DNA from: Candidatus Competibacteraceae bacterium
GTDB lineage: Bacteria > Pseudomonadota > Gammaproteobacteria > Competibacterales > Competibacteraceae
Length of the DNA stretch: 64,000 nt
Assembly: GCA_016713505.1 (NCBI GenBank)
Contig: JADJPA010000001.1
Location: 1,178,001 to 1,242,000 of the forward strand
Direction: 5' to 3'
Position numbers and translations under genes: made by a program. Of this stretch, positions 8,890 to 16,826 are shown piece after piece. Position 1 is the stretch's first letter, and the number at the start of each line of letters is the position of its first letter. The notes beneath the pieces were generated by a model, which saw only the letters and a program-made list of their open reading frames with translations, did not search any database and had not been told where the DNA came from.

Positions 8890-10169
8890 TGAAGTTATTG
8901 ATCGGTATTATCGTCACGTTGCTAGTGTCGGCCTGGTTGGCGCTGGTGCTCAAGCAGGACCCCGGCTACGCCATGTTCAGCATGGGCAACTGGACGGTCG
9001 AAACCAGCTTCGCCTTTCTGGCGCTGTTTTTGATCGTCCTTTTCATCGCCTTCTACGGGCTGGTCCGGCTGATGGTCGGATTGTGGCAGGCGCCGGGTTG
9101 GACGCTGACCTTCAACCGGCGGCGGCTGAACAAAAAAGCGCGCCATTCCTTCAACACCGGTGTCCAGAAGATGGCGGCGGGCCACTGGGCGGCGGCCGAG
9201 AAAGCCTTGGTCAAGAGCGCGCCGCACAGTGACTCCCCCGCCCTCCACTACTTGAACGCCGCCCAAGCCGCCCATCAACTCGACGATCTGAAATGGCGGC
9301 GCGATCTGCATTTGCGTAAAGCCGAAGATGCCCCCGACGCCGACAAATTGACGGTGCAATTGACGCGAGCGGGGTTTCTGCTGGACGATGGACACGCCGA
9401 TCAGGCGCGCCCGCTGTTGGAGTCGTTACGCGCCCACCACCCCCACCATCCCGGCGTGCTGCAAGGACTGGCCAAAACCTACCAACAGCTCAAGGCCTGG
9501 GAACCCTTGCAAGCATTGCTGACGGAACTTCAGAAGCAGAAAGCGCTCGGCTCCGAGCCTTTCGCGGCGTTGCAGAAACAAACCTATCAAGCCCTATTGG
9601 AGAGCGCCGCCTCGGGATCGCTGGATAAACTCAAGGCGCTGTGGCGGCAAGCGCCGGCGGCGCTGCGCGAAGACGATGAAGAATTTTTGATCGGCTACGC
9701 CAACGCATTGTGCGACTACGGGGCTATCGACGACGCCGAAAGGCTGCTGCGTGAGGCCATCACCCGCCGCTGGAGCGAAAGGCTGACGGTCGGTTACGGA
9801 AGGCTGGAACGCGGCAACGCCGTCGCGCAGCTAGCGACTGCTGAAAGCTGGCTCACCCGCCACAGCGATAACCCGCATCTGCTGCTGACGCTGGGCCGGC
9901 TGGCAAAGCGCTGCCAGCAGCCCGACAAGGCCCGCCATTATCTGGAGCGGAGCATTCAATTGATGCCCACGCCGGATGCCTATGAGGAACTTGGCGAACT
10001 GCTGCAAGTGCTGCAAGAACCCAATAATGCCCTGCAATGTTTTCACGCCGGGCTGCGGCTGCTGGTTGGGAAACCGCAGGAGAAACAGGGCGCGATGTTG
10101 CCCGCCGCCGCGCCGGCGCCGCAACTGCAGAAATCCGAGCAACCGGCCGCCTCGGCCTCGACCACCTAA
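8889..10169 (+). CDS. hemY: HemY, membrane TPR protein of heme biosynthesis operon
   Basis: This 426-residue protein has two N-terminal transmembrane helices (about 2-19 and 38-60) followed by a cytoplasmic run of tetratricopeptide-like helices to about residue 390 and a disordered alanine/proline tail. This is the proteobacterial HemY protein, which is unrelated to the Bacillus protoporphyrinogen oxidase of the same name. Its exact role in heme synthesis is unsettled. It is the last gene of the operon and is followed by a clear terminator. Confidence 0.92.
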   Translation: MKLLIGIIVTLLVSAWLALVLKQDPGYAMFSMGNWTVETSFAFLALFLIVLFIAFYGLVRLMVGLWQAPGWTLTFNRRRLNKKARHSFNTGVQKMAAGHWAAAEKALVKSAPHSDSPALHYLNAAQAAHQLDDLKWRRDLHLRKAEDAPDADKLTVQLTRAGFLLDDGHADQARPLLESLRAHHPHHPGVLQGLAKTYQQLKAWEPLQALLTELQKQKALGSEPFAALQKQTYQALLESAASGSLDKLKALWRQAPAALREDDEEFLIGYANALCDYGAIDDAERLLREAITRRWSERLTVGYGRLERGNAVAQLATAESWLTRHSDNPHLLLTLGRLAKRCQQPDKARHYLERSIQLMPTPDAYEELGELLQVLQEPNNALQCFHAGLRLLVGKPQEKQGAMLPAAAPAPQLQKSEQPAASASTT

Positions 10170-10188
10170 TTCAGGGCTTTCAACTCTC

Positions 10189-10217
10189 GGGCGGTACCAG
10201 CGGCGCACCGCCCTTTT
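10189..10217 (+). terminator. Rho-independent terminator after hemY
   Basis: A perfect 7-bp stem GGGCGGT/ACCGCCC encloses an 11-base loop and is followed directly by TTTT. It lies 20 bases after the hemY stop and ends the hemCDXY transcript before the convergent reductase gene. Confidence 0.8.
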
Positions 10218-10245
10218 ATCCCCCCGCTTCGTAGTCGGCGTCCGC

Positions 10246-11262
10246 TCAATGCGGCGCGAAGTCGAAGGAATCGTAAAACAGCCGATCTTCCGTCAAGCCT
10301 TGCGCGGCAAATACCGGTTTGGCGGCTTCGATCATCGGCGGCGGGCCGCTCATATAGACTTCGTACTCGTGTAAATCAGGATAATCCGCCGCCGCCGCCG
10401 CGTGCACCCAACCGGTGCGACCCAGCCAGCCATCGTCCGGGCGCGGTTCCGACAAGACCGGCGTATAACGGAAATTGGGCTGTTCTTGCACCCACCGGCG
10501 CGGCAGCTCATCCAGGTACAGGTCAAGCTTGGCGCGCGCCCCCCAGTACAGATGCAAAGACCGTTTCAAGCCGACATGGAAGGCGTGTTCCAACATCCCT
10601 TTCAGCGGCGCGAAGCCGGTGCCGCCCCCGATCAGGATGATCGGACGCAGCGAATCCTCGCGCAGAAAAAAGCTTCCCAACGGCCCCTGGAAGCGCAGCA
10701 GCGCTTTATCCTTCATTTTGTCGAACACGAAAGCCGAAAAAAAACCGTCCGGCACGCGGCGGACATGCAACTCTAGCAGATCGTCGGCGTGCGGCGGATT
10801 GGCCAGCGAAAACCCACGGCGGCGGCCGTCGGCCAGCAGGATATCCACATACTGACCCGCCATGAATTGCAGCCGTTCGGCGCTCGGCAAGCGCAGGTAC
10901 AGGCGCATCACATCCGGCGCCAGCAGCTCCCGCCGCTCCACCCGACAGGGCAGAATCTTGATGGTGATGTCGCCGCTGGTCTTGATCTCGCGGGCTTCGA
11001 TCACCAGATCGCCGCGCGGCCGCGCTTGACACAACAACACTTTACCTCCGGCGTGCTCGCGCTCGCTGAGCGCCGGCGGCCTGCCGTCGGGATACTCGAT
11101 CTCACCGGATTGGATCGTCCCCATGCAGGAGCCGCAGGTGCCGTTGCGGCAGCCGTAGGGCAACACGCTACCCTTCTCGCGCAAGGCGGCATCCAGGACC
11201 GATTCGGTTTCGCCGACCTGAAACTCGTGACCGCTCGGTTGAAGCACGACGCGATAAGTCAT
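10246..11262 (-). CDS. 2Fe-2S ferredoxin/FNR-type reductase (CDP-6-deoxy-delta-3,4-glucoseen reductase family)
   Basis: The 338-residue protein is a fusion of an N-terminal plant-type ferredoxin (about 1-90; cysteines C38, C43, C46 and C78) with a ferredoxin-NADP reductase module (about 100-335). The flavin-binding strand ends in RGFSLANPP and the nucleotide-binding loop is GGGTGFAPLKG. It should pass electrons from NAD(P)H through flavin to the iron-sulfur centre. The start at 11262 puts the ferredoxin at residue 1; the open frame extends further but only into the ubiD gap. Position after ubiD recalls the E. coli ubiD-fre pair, so a role near ubiquinone or flavin reduction is possible. The sugar-reductase name is only a family label. 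Confidence 0.85.
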   Translation of the reverse strand: MTYRVVLQPSGHEFQVGETESVLDAALREKGSVLPYGCRNGTCGSCMGTIQSGEIEYPDGRPPALSEREHAGGKVLLCQARPRGDLVIEAREIKTSGDITIKILPCRVERRELLAPDVMRLYLRLPSAERLQFMAGQYVDILLADGRRRGFSLANPPHADDLLELHVRRVPDGFFSAFVFDKMKDKALLRFQGPLGSFFLREDSLRPIILIGGGTGFAPLKGMLEHAFHVGLKRSLHLYWGARAKLDLYLDELPRRWVQEQPNFRYTPVLSEPRPDDGWLGRTGWVHAAAAADYPDLHEYEVYMSGPPPMIEAAKPVFAAQGLTEDRLFYDSFDFAPH

Positions 11263-11333
11263 AATCGATGTATTCCTCGCCTGGATTGATTGCCGGCACT
11301 GAGTAAGGAAAGCGGTCGGCTGATTGGCCGGCA

Positions 11334-12797
11334 TCATAAACCCAACTCGGCCCACAGCGTATCCACCCGCCGTTTCACCGCGTCGCTCATCGTCAAGGGC
11401 CGGCCCCACTGACGGGTAGTCTCGCCCGGCCATTTGTTGGTGGCGTCGAAACCGATCTTCGAGCCGAGACCGGACACGGGCGAGGCGAAATCCAGATAGT
11501 CGATCGGGGTGTTTTCGATGGTGACCGTATCCCGCGCCGGGTCCATGCGGGTGGTCATGGCCCAAATGACGTCCTTCCAGTCGCGCGCGTTGACATCTTC
11601 ATCGACCACGATCACGAACTTGGTGTACATGAACTGGCGCAGGAACGACCAGATGCCGAGCATGACTCGCTTGGCGTGGCCGGGATACTGCTTGCGCATC
11701 GCCACCACCGCCAGCCGGTAGGAACAGCCTTCCGGCGGCAGATAAAAATCGGCGATTTCGGGAAACTGCTTTTGCAGGATCGGCACGAATACCTCGTTCA
11801 GCGCCACGCCGAGAATGGCCGGTTCATCCGGCGGCCGGCCGGTGTAAGTGCTGTGATAGATCGGTCGCTCGCGCTGGGTGATTCGGTCGATGGTGAATAC
11901 CGGGAACTGGTCGGCTTCGTTGTAGTAGCCGGTATGATCGCCAAACGGCCCTTCCAGCGCGGTTTCGCCGGGCGCGATGTGACCTTCCAACACGAATTCG
12001 GCTGAGGCCGGCACCTGCAAATCATTGCCCAAGCATTGCGCCAGCTCGGTGCGGGAGCCGCGCAACAGGCCAGCGAACGCATATTCGGACAGCGTGTCCG
12101 GCACCGGCGTCACCGCCGCCAGGATGGTGGCCGGATCGGCGCCCAGCGCCACCGCGACCGGAAACGGCTTGCCGGGCCACGCCAGTTGCCAGTCGCGATA
12201 ATCCAAGGCTCCACCGCGATGCGACAGCCAGCGCATGATCACCTTGTTGCGGCCGATCACCTGCTGCCGGTAGATGCCAAGATTCTGACGCGGCTTGTGC
12301 GGGCCGCGCGTCGTCACCAGCCCCCAAGTGATCAGCGGTCCGGCATCCTCCGGCCAGCAGGTCTGAACCGGCAAGCGCGCCAGATCGATGGCCTCCCCCT
12401 CGATGACCTGATCCTGACACGGCGGCCGGCCGATCTTTTTGGGGGCCATGTCCAGCACCTTCTTAAAAACCGGCAGCTTCTCCCAGGCATCGCGCAGTCC
12501 CTTGGGCGGTTCGGGTTCTTTCAGAAAAGCCAGGAGCTTGCCGACCTCGCGCAGCGCCTCAACCTCCTCAGCGCCCATCCCCAAGGCCACCCGGCGCGGC
12601 GTGCCAAACAGATTGCCCAACACCGGGATGGCATGACCCCTGGGGTGTTCGAACAGGAGCGCCGGACCGCCGGCGCGCAGCACCCGGTCGCAAATTTCGG
12701 TCATCTCCAGCTTCGGGTCCACGGCGACCGAGATGCGCTTGAGTTCGCCAAGCCGTTCCAGTTGAACGATAAAGTCGCGCAAATCCTTGTATTGCAT
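11334..12797 (-). CDS. ubiD: 4-hydroxy-3-polyprenylbenzoate decarboxylase
   Basis: UbiD removes the carboxylate from polyprenyl-4-hydroxybenzoate in ubiquinone synthesis, using prenylated FMN made by UbiX. The 487-residue length and the near-unbroken family sequence, from YKDLRDFIVQLE at the start through GPFGDHTGYYNEADQFPVF (about residues 284-302) to the C-terminal SKIGFDATNKWPGE, support a functional enzyme. It is the first gene of a two-gene run with the ferredoxin-type reductase, 71 bases apart. Confidence 0.96.
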   Translation of the reverse strand: MQYKDLRDFIVQLERLGELKRISVAVDPKLEMTEICDRVLRAGGPALLFEHPRGHAIPVLGNLFGTPRRVALGMGAEEVEALREVGKLLAFLKEPEPPKGLRDAWEKLPVFKKVLDMAPKKIGRPPCQDQVIEGEAIDLARLPVQTCWPEDAGPLITWGLVTTRGPHKPRQNLGIYRQQVIGRNKVIMRWLSHRGGALDYRDWQLAWPGKPFPVAVALGADPATILAAVTPVPDTLSEYAFAGLLRGSRTELAQCLGNDLQVPASAEFVLEGHIAPGETALEGPFGDHTGYYNEADQFPVFTIDRITQRERPIYHSTYTGRPPDEPAILGVALNEVFVPILQKQFPEIADFYLPPEGCSYRLAVVAMRKQYPGHAKRVMLGIWSFLRQFMYTKFVIVVDEDVNARDWKDVIWAMTTRMDPARDTVTIENTPIDYLDFASPVSGLGSKIGFDATNKWPGETTRQWGRPLTMSDAVKRRVDTLWAELGL

Positions 12798-12893
12798 GAA
12801 TCAGCTCTCGTGTAGTCGGAATGGCCCGAACCAAGGGCGAAGCCGAATTCTAGCAGCGGCGCGCGGTTGTGGATCGCCTTTCAGCAGCTAGAC

Positions 12894-12928
12894 TTGTAAG
12901 GTGCCGGCAACCCTACAAAACTTTTTTT
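12894..12928 (+). terminator. Hairpin plus U-tract in the leader of dctQM
   Basis: TTGTA-A-GGT pairs with ACC-C-TACAA (one internal mismatch, 7-base loop), followed two bases later by C and seven T. It looks like an intrinsic terminator on the plus strand, but no plus-strand gene lies upstream. It may be a leader attenuator about 80 bases before dctQ, or a chance structure. Confidence 0.4.
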
Positions 12929-13007
12929 CGATCGTTGAAAATTCCAGTTTCAGCAACCCGCTAAAGCTGGCGTTTCCTTGACACCCTGCTCCATCTCAGG
13001 AGGCGAC

Positions 13008-13541
13008 ATGAGGTTCCTGCTCCGCCTGTCGGCGGCCATCGATGCGCTCAATAGGGCCATCGGCCGGTGGATGACCTGGCTGATTTTGTTCTGCACGCTG
13101 ACCAGCGCGCTGGCGGCGACGTTGCGCTACGGCTTCGACTGGGGTTCCAACGCCCTGCTGGAAGTCCAATGGTTCATGTTCGGGCTGGTGTTCCTGTTTT
13201 GCGCGTCCTGGACGTTGCAAATCGGCGGTCATGTCCGTATCGATATCCTGTATGCCCGGTTGCGGCCGACGACACAGCTCTGGATCGACATTCTGGGCGG
13301 GCTGCTGTTCCTGTTACCGGTCTGCCTGTTGATCGCTTACGATTCCTGGAATTTCTTCTTGATCGCTTACCAAACCCGTGAAGCTTCGCCGAATCCCGGC
13401 GGGCTGGCCTGGTGGCCGATGAAGCTGGCGATTCCGGTGGCTTTTATCCTGATCAGCTTGCAAGGCGTATCCGAGATCATCAAGAGCGCCGCCGTGCTGA
13501 CCGGTCATCGGGAGATGCCCGAGTTCCGGGGAGGCCACTGA
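13008..13541 (+). CDS. dctQ: TRAP transporter small permease (DctQ)
   Basis: This 177-residue inner-membrane protein has four predicted membrane helices, as expected for the small subunit of a tripartite ATP-independent periplasmic transporter. These transporters take up organic acids or related solutes using the sodium or proton gradient with a periplasmic binding protein. A strong AGGAGG lies 5 bases before the ATG at 13008; an in-frame ATG at 12978 lacks such a site. It is followed one base later by the large permease. Confidence 0.92.
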   Translation: MRFLLRLSAAIDALNRAIGRWMTWLILFCTLTSALAATLRYGFDWGSNALLEVQWFMFGLVFLFCASWTLQIGGHVRIDILYARLRPTTQLWIDILGGLLFLLPVCLLIAYDSWNFFLIAYQTREASPNPGGLAWWPMKLAIPVAFILISLQGVSEIIKSAAVLTGHREMPEFRGGH

Positions 13542-13542
13542 C

Positions 13543-15003
13543 ATGGCTGAGTTCCTCATCGCCTACATGGCCCCGATCATGTTTTCGGCGCTGGTGGTGT
13601 TTCTGCTGCTCGGCTATCCGGTGGCGTTTTCGCTGGCGGCGGTGGGCATGGTTTTCGGCTTGCTCGGCATCGAACTCGGCCTGCTCACGCCGAACTTGTT
13701 GCAGGCGTTTCCCGATCGGGTGTTCGGGATCATGAAAAACGAAATCCTGCTGGCGATTCCGTTCTTCACGTTCATGGGTTTGGTGTTGGAGCGCAGCGGC
13801 ATGGCCGAGGATTTACTGGACACCATCGGTCAGTTGTTCGGCAGCATTCGCGGCGGGTTAGCCTACGCGGTCATCCTGGTCGGCGCGCTGCTGGCGGCGA
13901 CCACCGGCGTGGTTGCCGCGTCGGTGATCGCCATGGGTTTGATCTCGCTGCCGATCATGCTGCGCTACGGTTACGATAAAGCGCTAGCCTCTGGAGTGAT
14001 CGCCGCCTCTGGCACACTGGCCCAGATTATTCCGCCCTCGCTGGTGTTAATCATCATGGCCGATGTGTTAGGCCGCTCGGTAGGCGATATGTACAAGGGT
14101 GCGTTCATCCCCGGCTTTATTCTGACGACGCTGTATATCGTCTGGGTGTTTTTGAACACCGTATTCCGACCGCACGTGGCCCCGGCTTTGCCGCCCGAGG
14201 CCCGAACGTTGCGCGGTTGGGCGCTGGTCCAGCGGGCGGCGGTGGCGATGATCCCGCCGCTGCTGCTGATTTTCCTGGTGCTTGGCAGCATTTTCATCGG
14301 CTGGGCCACCCCGACCGAGGGCGGCGCGTTGGGCGCGGTCGGCGCGCTGGGGCTCGCTTTGATCAAGGGCAAACTGAATCGGATCATGGTGGTCGAGGCC
14401 ATGCACAGCACCGCCAAAATCACTAGTTTCGTGATTTTTATTCTGATCGGCGCCAGTGTGTTCAGCTTGGTGTTTCGAGGCGTTAACGGCGATCTGTGGG
14501 TGGAGCATTTGCTGCTGGATTTGCCGGGGGGTCAGTTGGGCTTCCTGATCGTGGTCAATCTGATGGTGTTCCTGCTGGCGTTTTTCCTGGATTTTTTCGA
14601 GATCAGTTTCATCATCCTGCCGCTGCTGGCGCCGGTGGCGGATAAGCTGGGGATCGATCTCATTTGGTTTGGGGTGCTGCTTGGCGTCAACATGCAGACC
14701 TCGTTCATGCACCCGCCGTTCGGCTTCGCACTGTTCTATTTGCGCAGCGTCGCGCCGCCCGCGGTCCGCACCGGCGATATCTATTGGGGCGCGGTCCCGT
14801 TTGTGGTGATTCAAGTCATCATGGTGGCCCTGATCATCGCGTTTCCCGCACTGGTCACCGTGGGCCTGGATCGTTCCGTTCATTCAGGTGAGGCCACGCC
14901 GGTGCAGATTTTGGCTCCGCAGAATGATCGAGATGGCGCGGGTCAGTCTCAACCGGATGACACAGCCGACTTATTCCAAAAATTGCAGAAACCGAGTCAA
15001 TAG
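13543..15003 (+). CDS. dctM: TRAP transporter large permease (DctM)
   Basis: This 486-residue protein has about a dozen hydrophobic helices and carries the DctM family features, including the duplicated re-entrant loops around SGVIAASGTLAQIIPPS and the late NMQTSFMHPPFGFALFYL stretch seen in the mannitol/chloroaromatic-type TRAP group. The hydrophilic tail of about 40 residues is longer than usual. It ends exactly where rhs-derived sequence begins. The matching binding protein is probably dctP at 23652-24803. Confidence 0.94.
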   Translation: MAEFLIAYMAPIMFSALVVFLLLGYPVAFSLAAVGMVFGLLGIELGLLTPNLLQAFPDRVFGIMKNEILLAIPFFTFMGLVLERSGMAEDLLDTIGQLFGSIRGGLAYAVILVGALLAATTGVVAASVIAMGLISLPIMLRYGYDKALASGVIAASGTLAQIIPPSLVLIIMADVLGRSVGDMYKGAFIPGFILTTLYIVWVFLNTVFRPHVAPALPPEARTLRGWALVQRAAVAMIPPLLLIFLVLGSIFIGWATPTEGGALGAVGALGLALIKGKLNRIMVVEAMHSTAKITSFVIFILIGASVFSLVFRGVNGDLWVEHLLLDLPGGQLGFLIVVNLMVFLLAFFLDFFEISFIILPLLAPVADKLGIDLIWFGVLLGVNMQTSFMHPPFGFALFYLRSVAPPAVRTGDIYWGAVPFVVIQVIMVALIIAFPALVTVGLDRSVHSGEATPVQILAPQNDRDGAGQSQPDDTADLFQKLQKPSQ

Positions 15004-15078
15004 GTTGAGCTAGGATCGGAAACCGTAATACTTCCCGGCCAGTATTACGACGAAGAGTCCGGCTTACATTACAACTAC

Positions 15079-15630
15079 ATGAGGGATTATGATCCGCAGA
15101 CGGGACGGTATGTGCAGTCCGATCCGATTGGGCTGAGAGGGGGGATTAATACGTATGGGTATGTAGGGGGGAATCCAATCTCAATAATTTACCCTACAGG
15201 TCTTATTGAATGGAACGGGATGGTTTTTTCGATGGGTGCAGTGGCCGGTGGCGGTGCCGTCTACGATATTTACACGCTTTTCTCGGAATGTGTGAAAGGC
15301 AAGAGGGGCTATGCGCGTGTTCATGCTTCTGGGCCAGCTGTTGGCTTCGGTCTTGAAATTACTGGGGGTGGTGGATCGATAACATTTGAAGATAGCTTGT
15401 CTTACGTCGATCCTGATGTTTTCAATGGTACCTATAAAAAAGTAGCTTATGGAATAGCATGGGGGGGTGGATTTGGAGGTGGGATTGTCGAATTGGGCGG
15501 AGCCACCTCATCATTAAGTGGACTTATACCTGCGCTGATAGGAGGTATTGATTTAAGCATTGTTGGTTCAGCAGGCCGCGCTTGGGTTGTACAAAAGGAT
15601 ATTTTGTCCTGCGAGTGTGACTTAAATTGA
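15079..15630 (+). CDS. 5'-truncated RHS core end with a glycine-rich variable C-terminal domain
   Basis: The first 35 residues (YDPQTGRYVQSDPIGL and GGINTYGYVGGNPIS) are the conserved end of an RHS repeat-associated core. The homologous frame extends back to 15004 without a start, directly after the dctM stop, so the several-kilobase upstream RHS shell is missing. After the PTGL junction comes a variable domain of about 140 residues rich in glycine, with a long hydrophobic stretch and three cysteines near the end. It resembles no nuclease toxin that I recognise. Base composition is clearly lower in GC than neighbouring genes, as is usual for exchanged Rhs tips. Expression is uncertain. Confidence 0.7.
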   Translation: MRDYDPQTGRYVQSDPIGLRGGINTYGYVGGNPISIIYPTGLIEWNGMVFSMGAVAGGGAVYDIYTLFSECVKGKRGYARVHASGPAVGFGLEITGGGGSITFEDSLSYVDPDVFNGTYKKVAYGIAWGGGFGGGIVELGGATSSLSGLIPALIGGIDLSIVGSAGRAWVVQKDILSCECDLN

Positions 15631-15812
15631 ACGGATCACTTTTATTTGCGCAGCTTGGATTTTTACTTACTGTAACTGGGATAATGACCTACGCGGTCAG
15701 AACAAAAACATTCTTTTATTATCCCAGCAAACTCATGCCTAAGTTGAAATGGTATGAAGCAATGATGGTTTTACTCGGCTGGGGCTGTCTTATGGTAGCA
15801 ATATTTTTGTAA
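15627..15812 (+). CDS. Small two-helix membrane protein, possible immunity partner of the Rhs tip
   Basis: This 61-residue reading frame starts with TTG overlapping the rhs stop (TTGA). It contains two hydrophobic helices (about residues 5-24 and 46-61) around a basic loop. Immunity genes normally follow Rhs C-terminal toxins immediately, and a membrane immunity protein would suit a toxin acting on the membrane. This is positional inference only; there is no family match that I recognise. Confidence 0.5.
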   Translation: MNGSLLFAQLGFLLTVTGIMTYAVRTKTFFYYPSKLMPKLKWYEAMMVLLGWGCLMVAIFL

Positions 15813-15854
15813 CTCAACCTGTTGGAACGGGATTGATCAATGCAAAGTGGTTAT

Positions 15855-16160
15855 CTACTCCCACGGTTTTGGAGTAATCCTCTCGAAATCCCGTTTTCCG
15901 TGAACGACAGCCAACAGGGTGACCCGCTCACTGTCGGTCCAATAGATAAGACGATGGCCCTGGACGATCAATTCACGGATCTCCTCGCGTTGGGCCTCCC
16001 TCACCCGCCGACCCCGACGGGGAAAAAGGCCCAAGGTTTCGGCGCTGTTGAAGCATTCTTGGACAAAGCGCCTTCCGGCAGCGGGCGAATGCTGGCTCAG
16101 ATAATCCCGAATCGCGGCCAAATCGGCCAGGGCGGTTTCCGCCCAGCGCAGCTCAGCCAT
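15855..16160 (-). CDS. RelE/ParE family toxin
   Basis: The 101-residue protein has the ParE pattern: an N-terminal LRWAETALADLAAIRDYL helix, the central RRGRRVREAQREEIRELIV region, RLIYWTD and a C-terminal VVHGKRDF strand. ParE toxins poison DNA gyrase, while RelE relatives cleave mRNA; sequence alone does not decide. Its ATG lies inside the end of the antitoxin gene, the usual coupled arrangement. Confidence 0.85.
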   Translation of the reverse strand: MAELRWAETALADLAAIRDYLSQHSPAAGRRFVQECFNSAETLGLFPRRGRRVREAQREEIRELIVQGHRLIYWTDSERVTLLAVVHGKRDFERITPKPWE

Positions 16161-16332
16161 CCAGCAAACGCCGTTTCGCGTCCTCGTGAGCGACAGTCTT
16201 CCCTTCGGTCATCGCGGTTATACCCGCCTCGATCTTCTGCTTGACGTACAGCTCATAAAGGATGTCTGCCCAGCTTGCCTGATCGGGCAAGCGGTCGATC
16301 ACCTGCTTAGCGACTTCTTTTGCAGTCTGCAT
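16153..16332 (-). CDS. Antitoxin partner of the ParE-type toxin
   Basis: This 59-residue protein (MQTAKEVAKQVIDRLPDQAS...) starts at the CAT at 16330-16332 and stops inside the toxin start. Its first 25 residues resemble small antitoxins that pair with ParE toxins: a helix, then LPDQASWADILYELYV. It would bind and silence the toxin. It is followed by the toxin with an 8-base overlap. Confidence 0.8.
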   Translation of the reverse strand: MQTAKEVAKQVIDRLPDQASWADILYELYVKQKIEAGITAMTEGKTVAHEDAKRRLLDG

Positions 16333-16353
16333 GAGTGAACTCCTTTCGTAACA

Positions 16354-16698
16354 TCAAGACGCAATATCTTGGAGCATGGAACGCGCCCGATTCTTAACGA
16401 TCATGCCTTCGAGCACCCGTCTGACCGCTTGCTTGTCTTCCGGTGGCAACCGCGAAAGGGCCTCGAACTGCAAGCGAAAATCCTCATCCGGGCCGCGTTC
16501 GGCCTGATCGAAAACCAGCACATCCGCGCTCACCGACAACGCCACCGCCAACCGCCGCAGGACATCCAGGGTCGGCTCGATGGCCCCGCTTTCGTAGCGT
16601 TGAATCTGGGTCACATGCACGCCCACTTGTTCGGCGAGTGCTTTTTGCGTCAGCGTGCGTTCCTTGCGCAGCGAAGCCAGCCGTTTTGAGAACTGCAT
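16354..16698 (-). CDS. XRE-family transcriptional regulator
   Basis: The 114-residue protein opens with a classic helix-turn-helix (RLASLRKERTLTQKALAEQVGVHVTQIQRYESG by position 5-37) followed by an acidic linker and a helical tail. The start at 16698 fits the family; a longer open frame to 16764 adds nothing recognisable. It sits between the toxin-antitoxin pair and the primase gene, facing away from the primase, and probably controls its own promoter and perhaps the element's replication gene. Confidence 0.85.
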   Translation of the reverse strand: MQFSKRLASLRKERTLTQKALAEQVGVHVTQIQRYESGAIEPTLDVLRRLAVALSVSADVLVFDQAERGPDEDFRLQFEALSRLPPEDKQAVRRVLEGMIVKNRARSMLQDIAS

Positions 16699-16774
16699 TG
16701 TCAGCCACCGGGCAGATTGAGAGGTGACCACTATACAACCCCCGTTGAGTGAGACTAGTTGCAATATACCAAAT

Positions 16775-16795
16775 ACGCTGCTATAAAAACAGCGT
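16775..16795. promoter_or_regulatory. Inverted repeat between xre and primase, possible operator
   Basis: ACGCTG and CAGCGT form a 6-bp inverted repeat around an AT-rich 9-base centre in the intergenic space between the divergent XRE regulator and the primase. Position suggests a regulator-binding site. The match is short, so chance is possible. Confidence 0.35.
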
Positions 16796-16826
16796 TATTA
16801 CGTATTGACACCTTTTTGGAGATCCC

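Noticed and set aside
10246..11565. Longer start for the ferredoxin-type reductase
   Set aside because: The added residues run into ubiD and do not match the ferredoxin family; the ATG at 11262 begins the domain.
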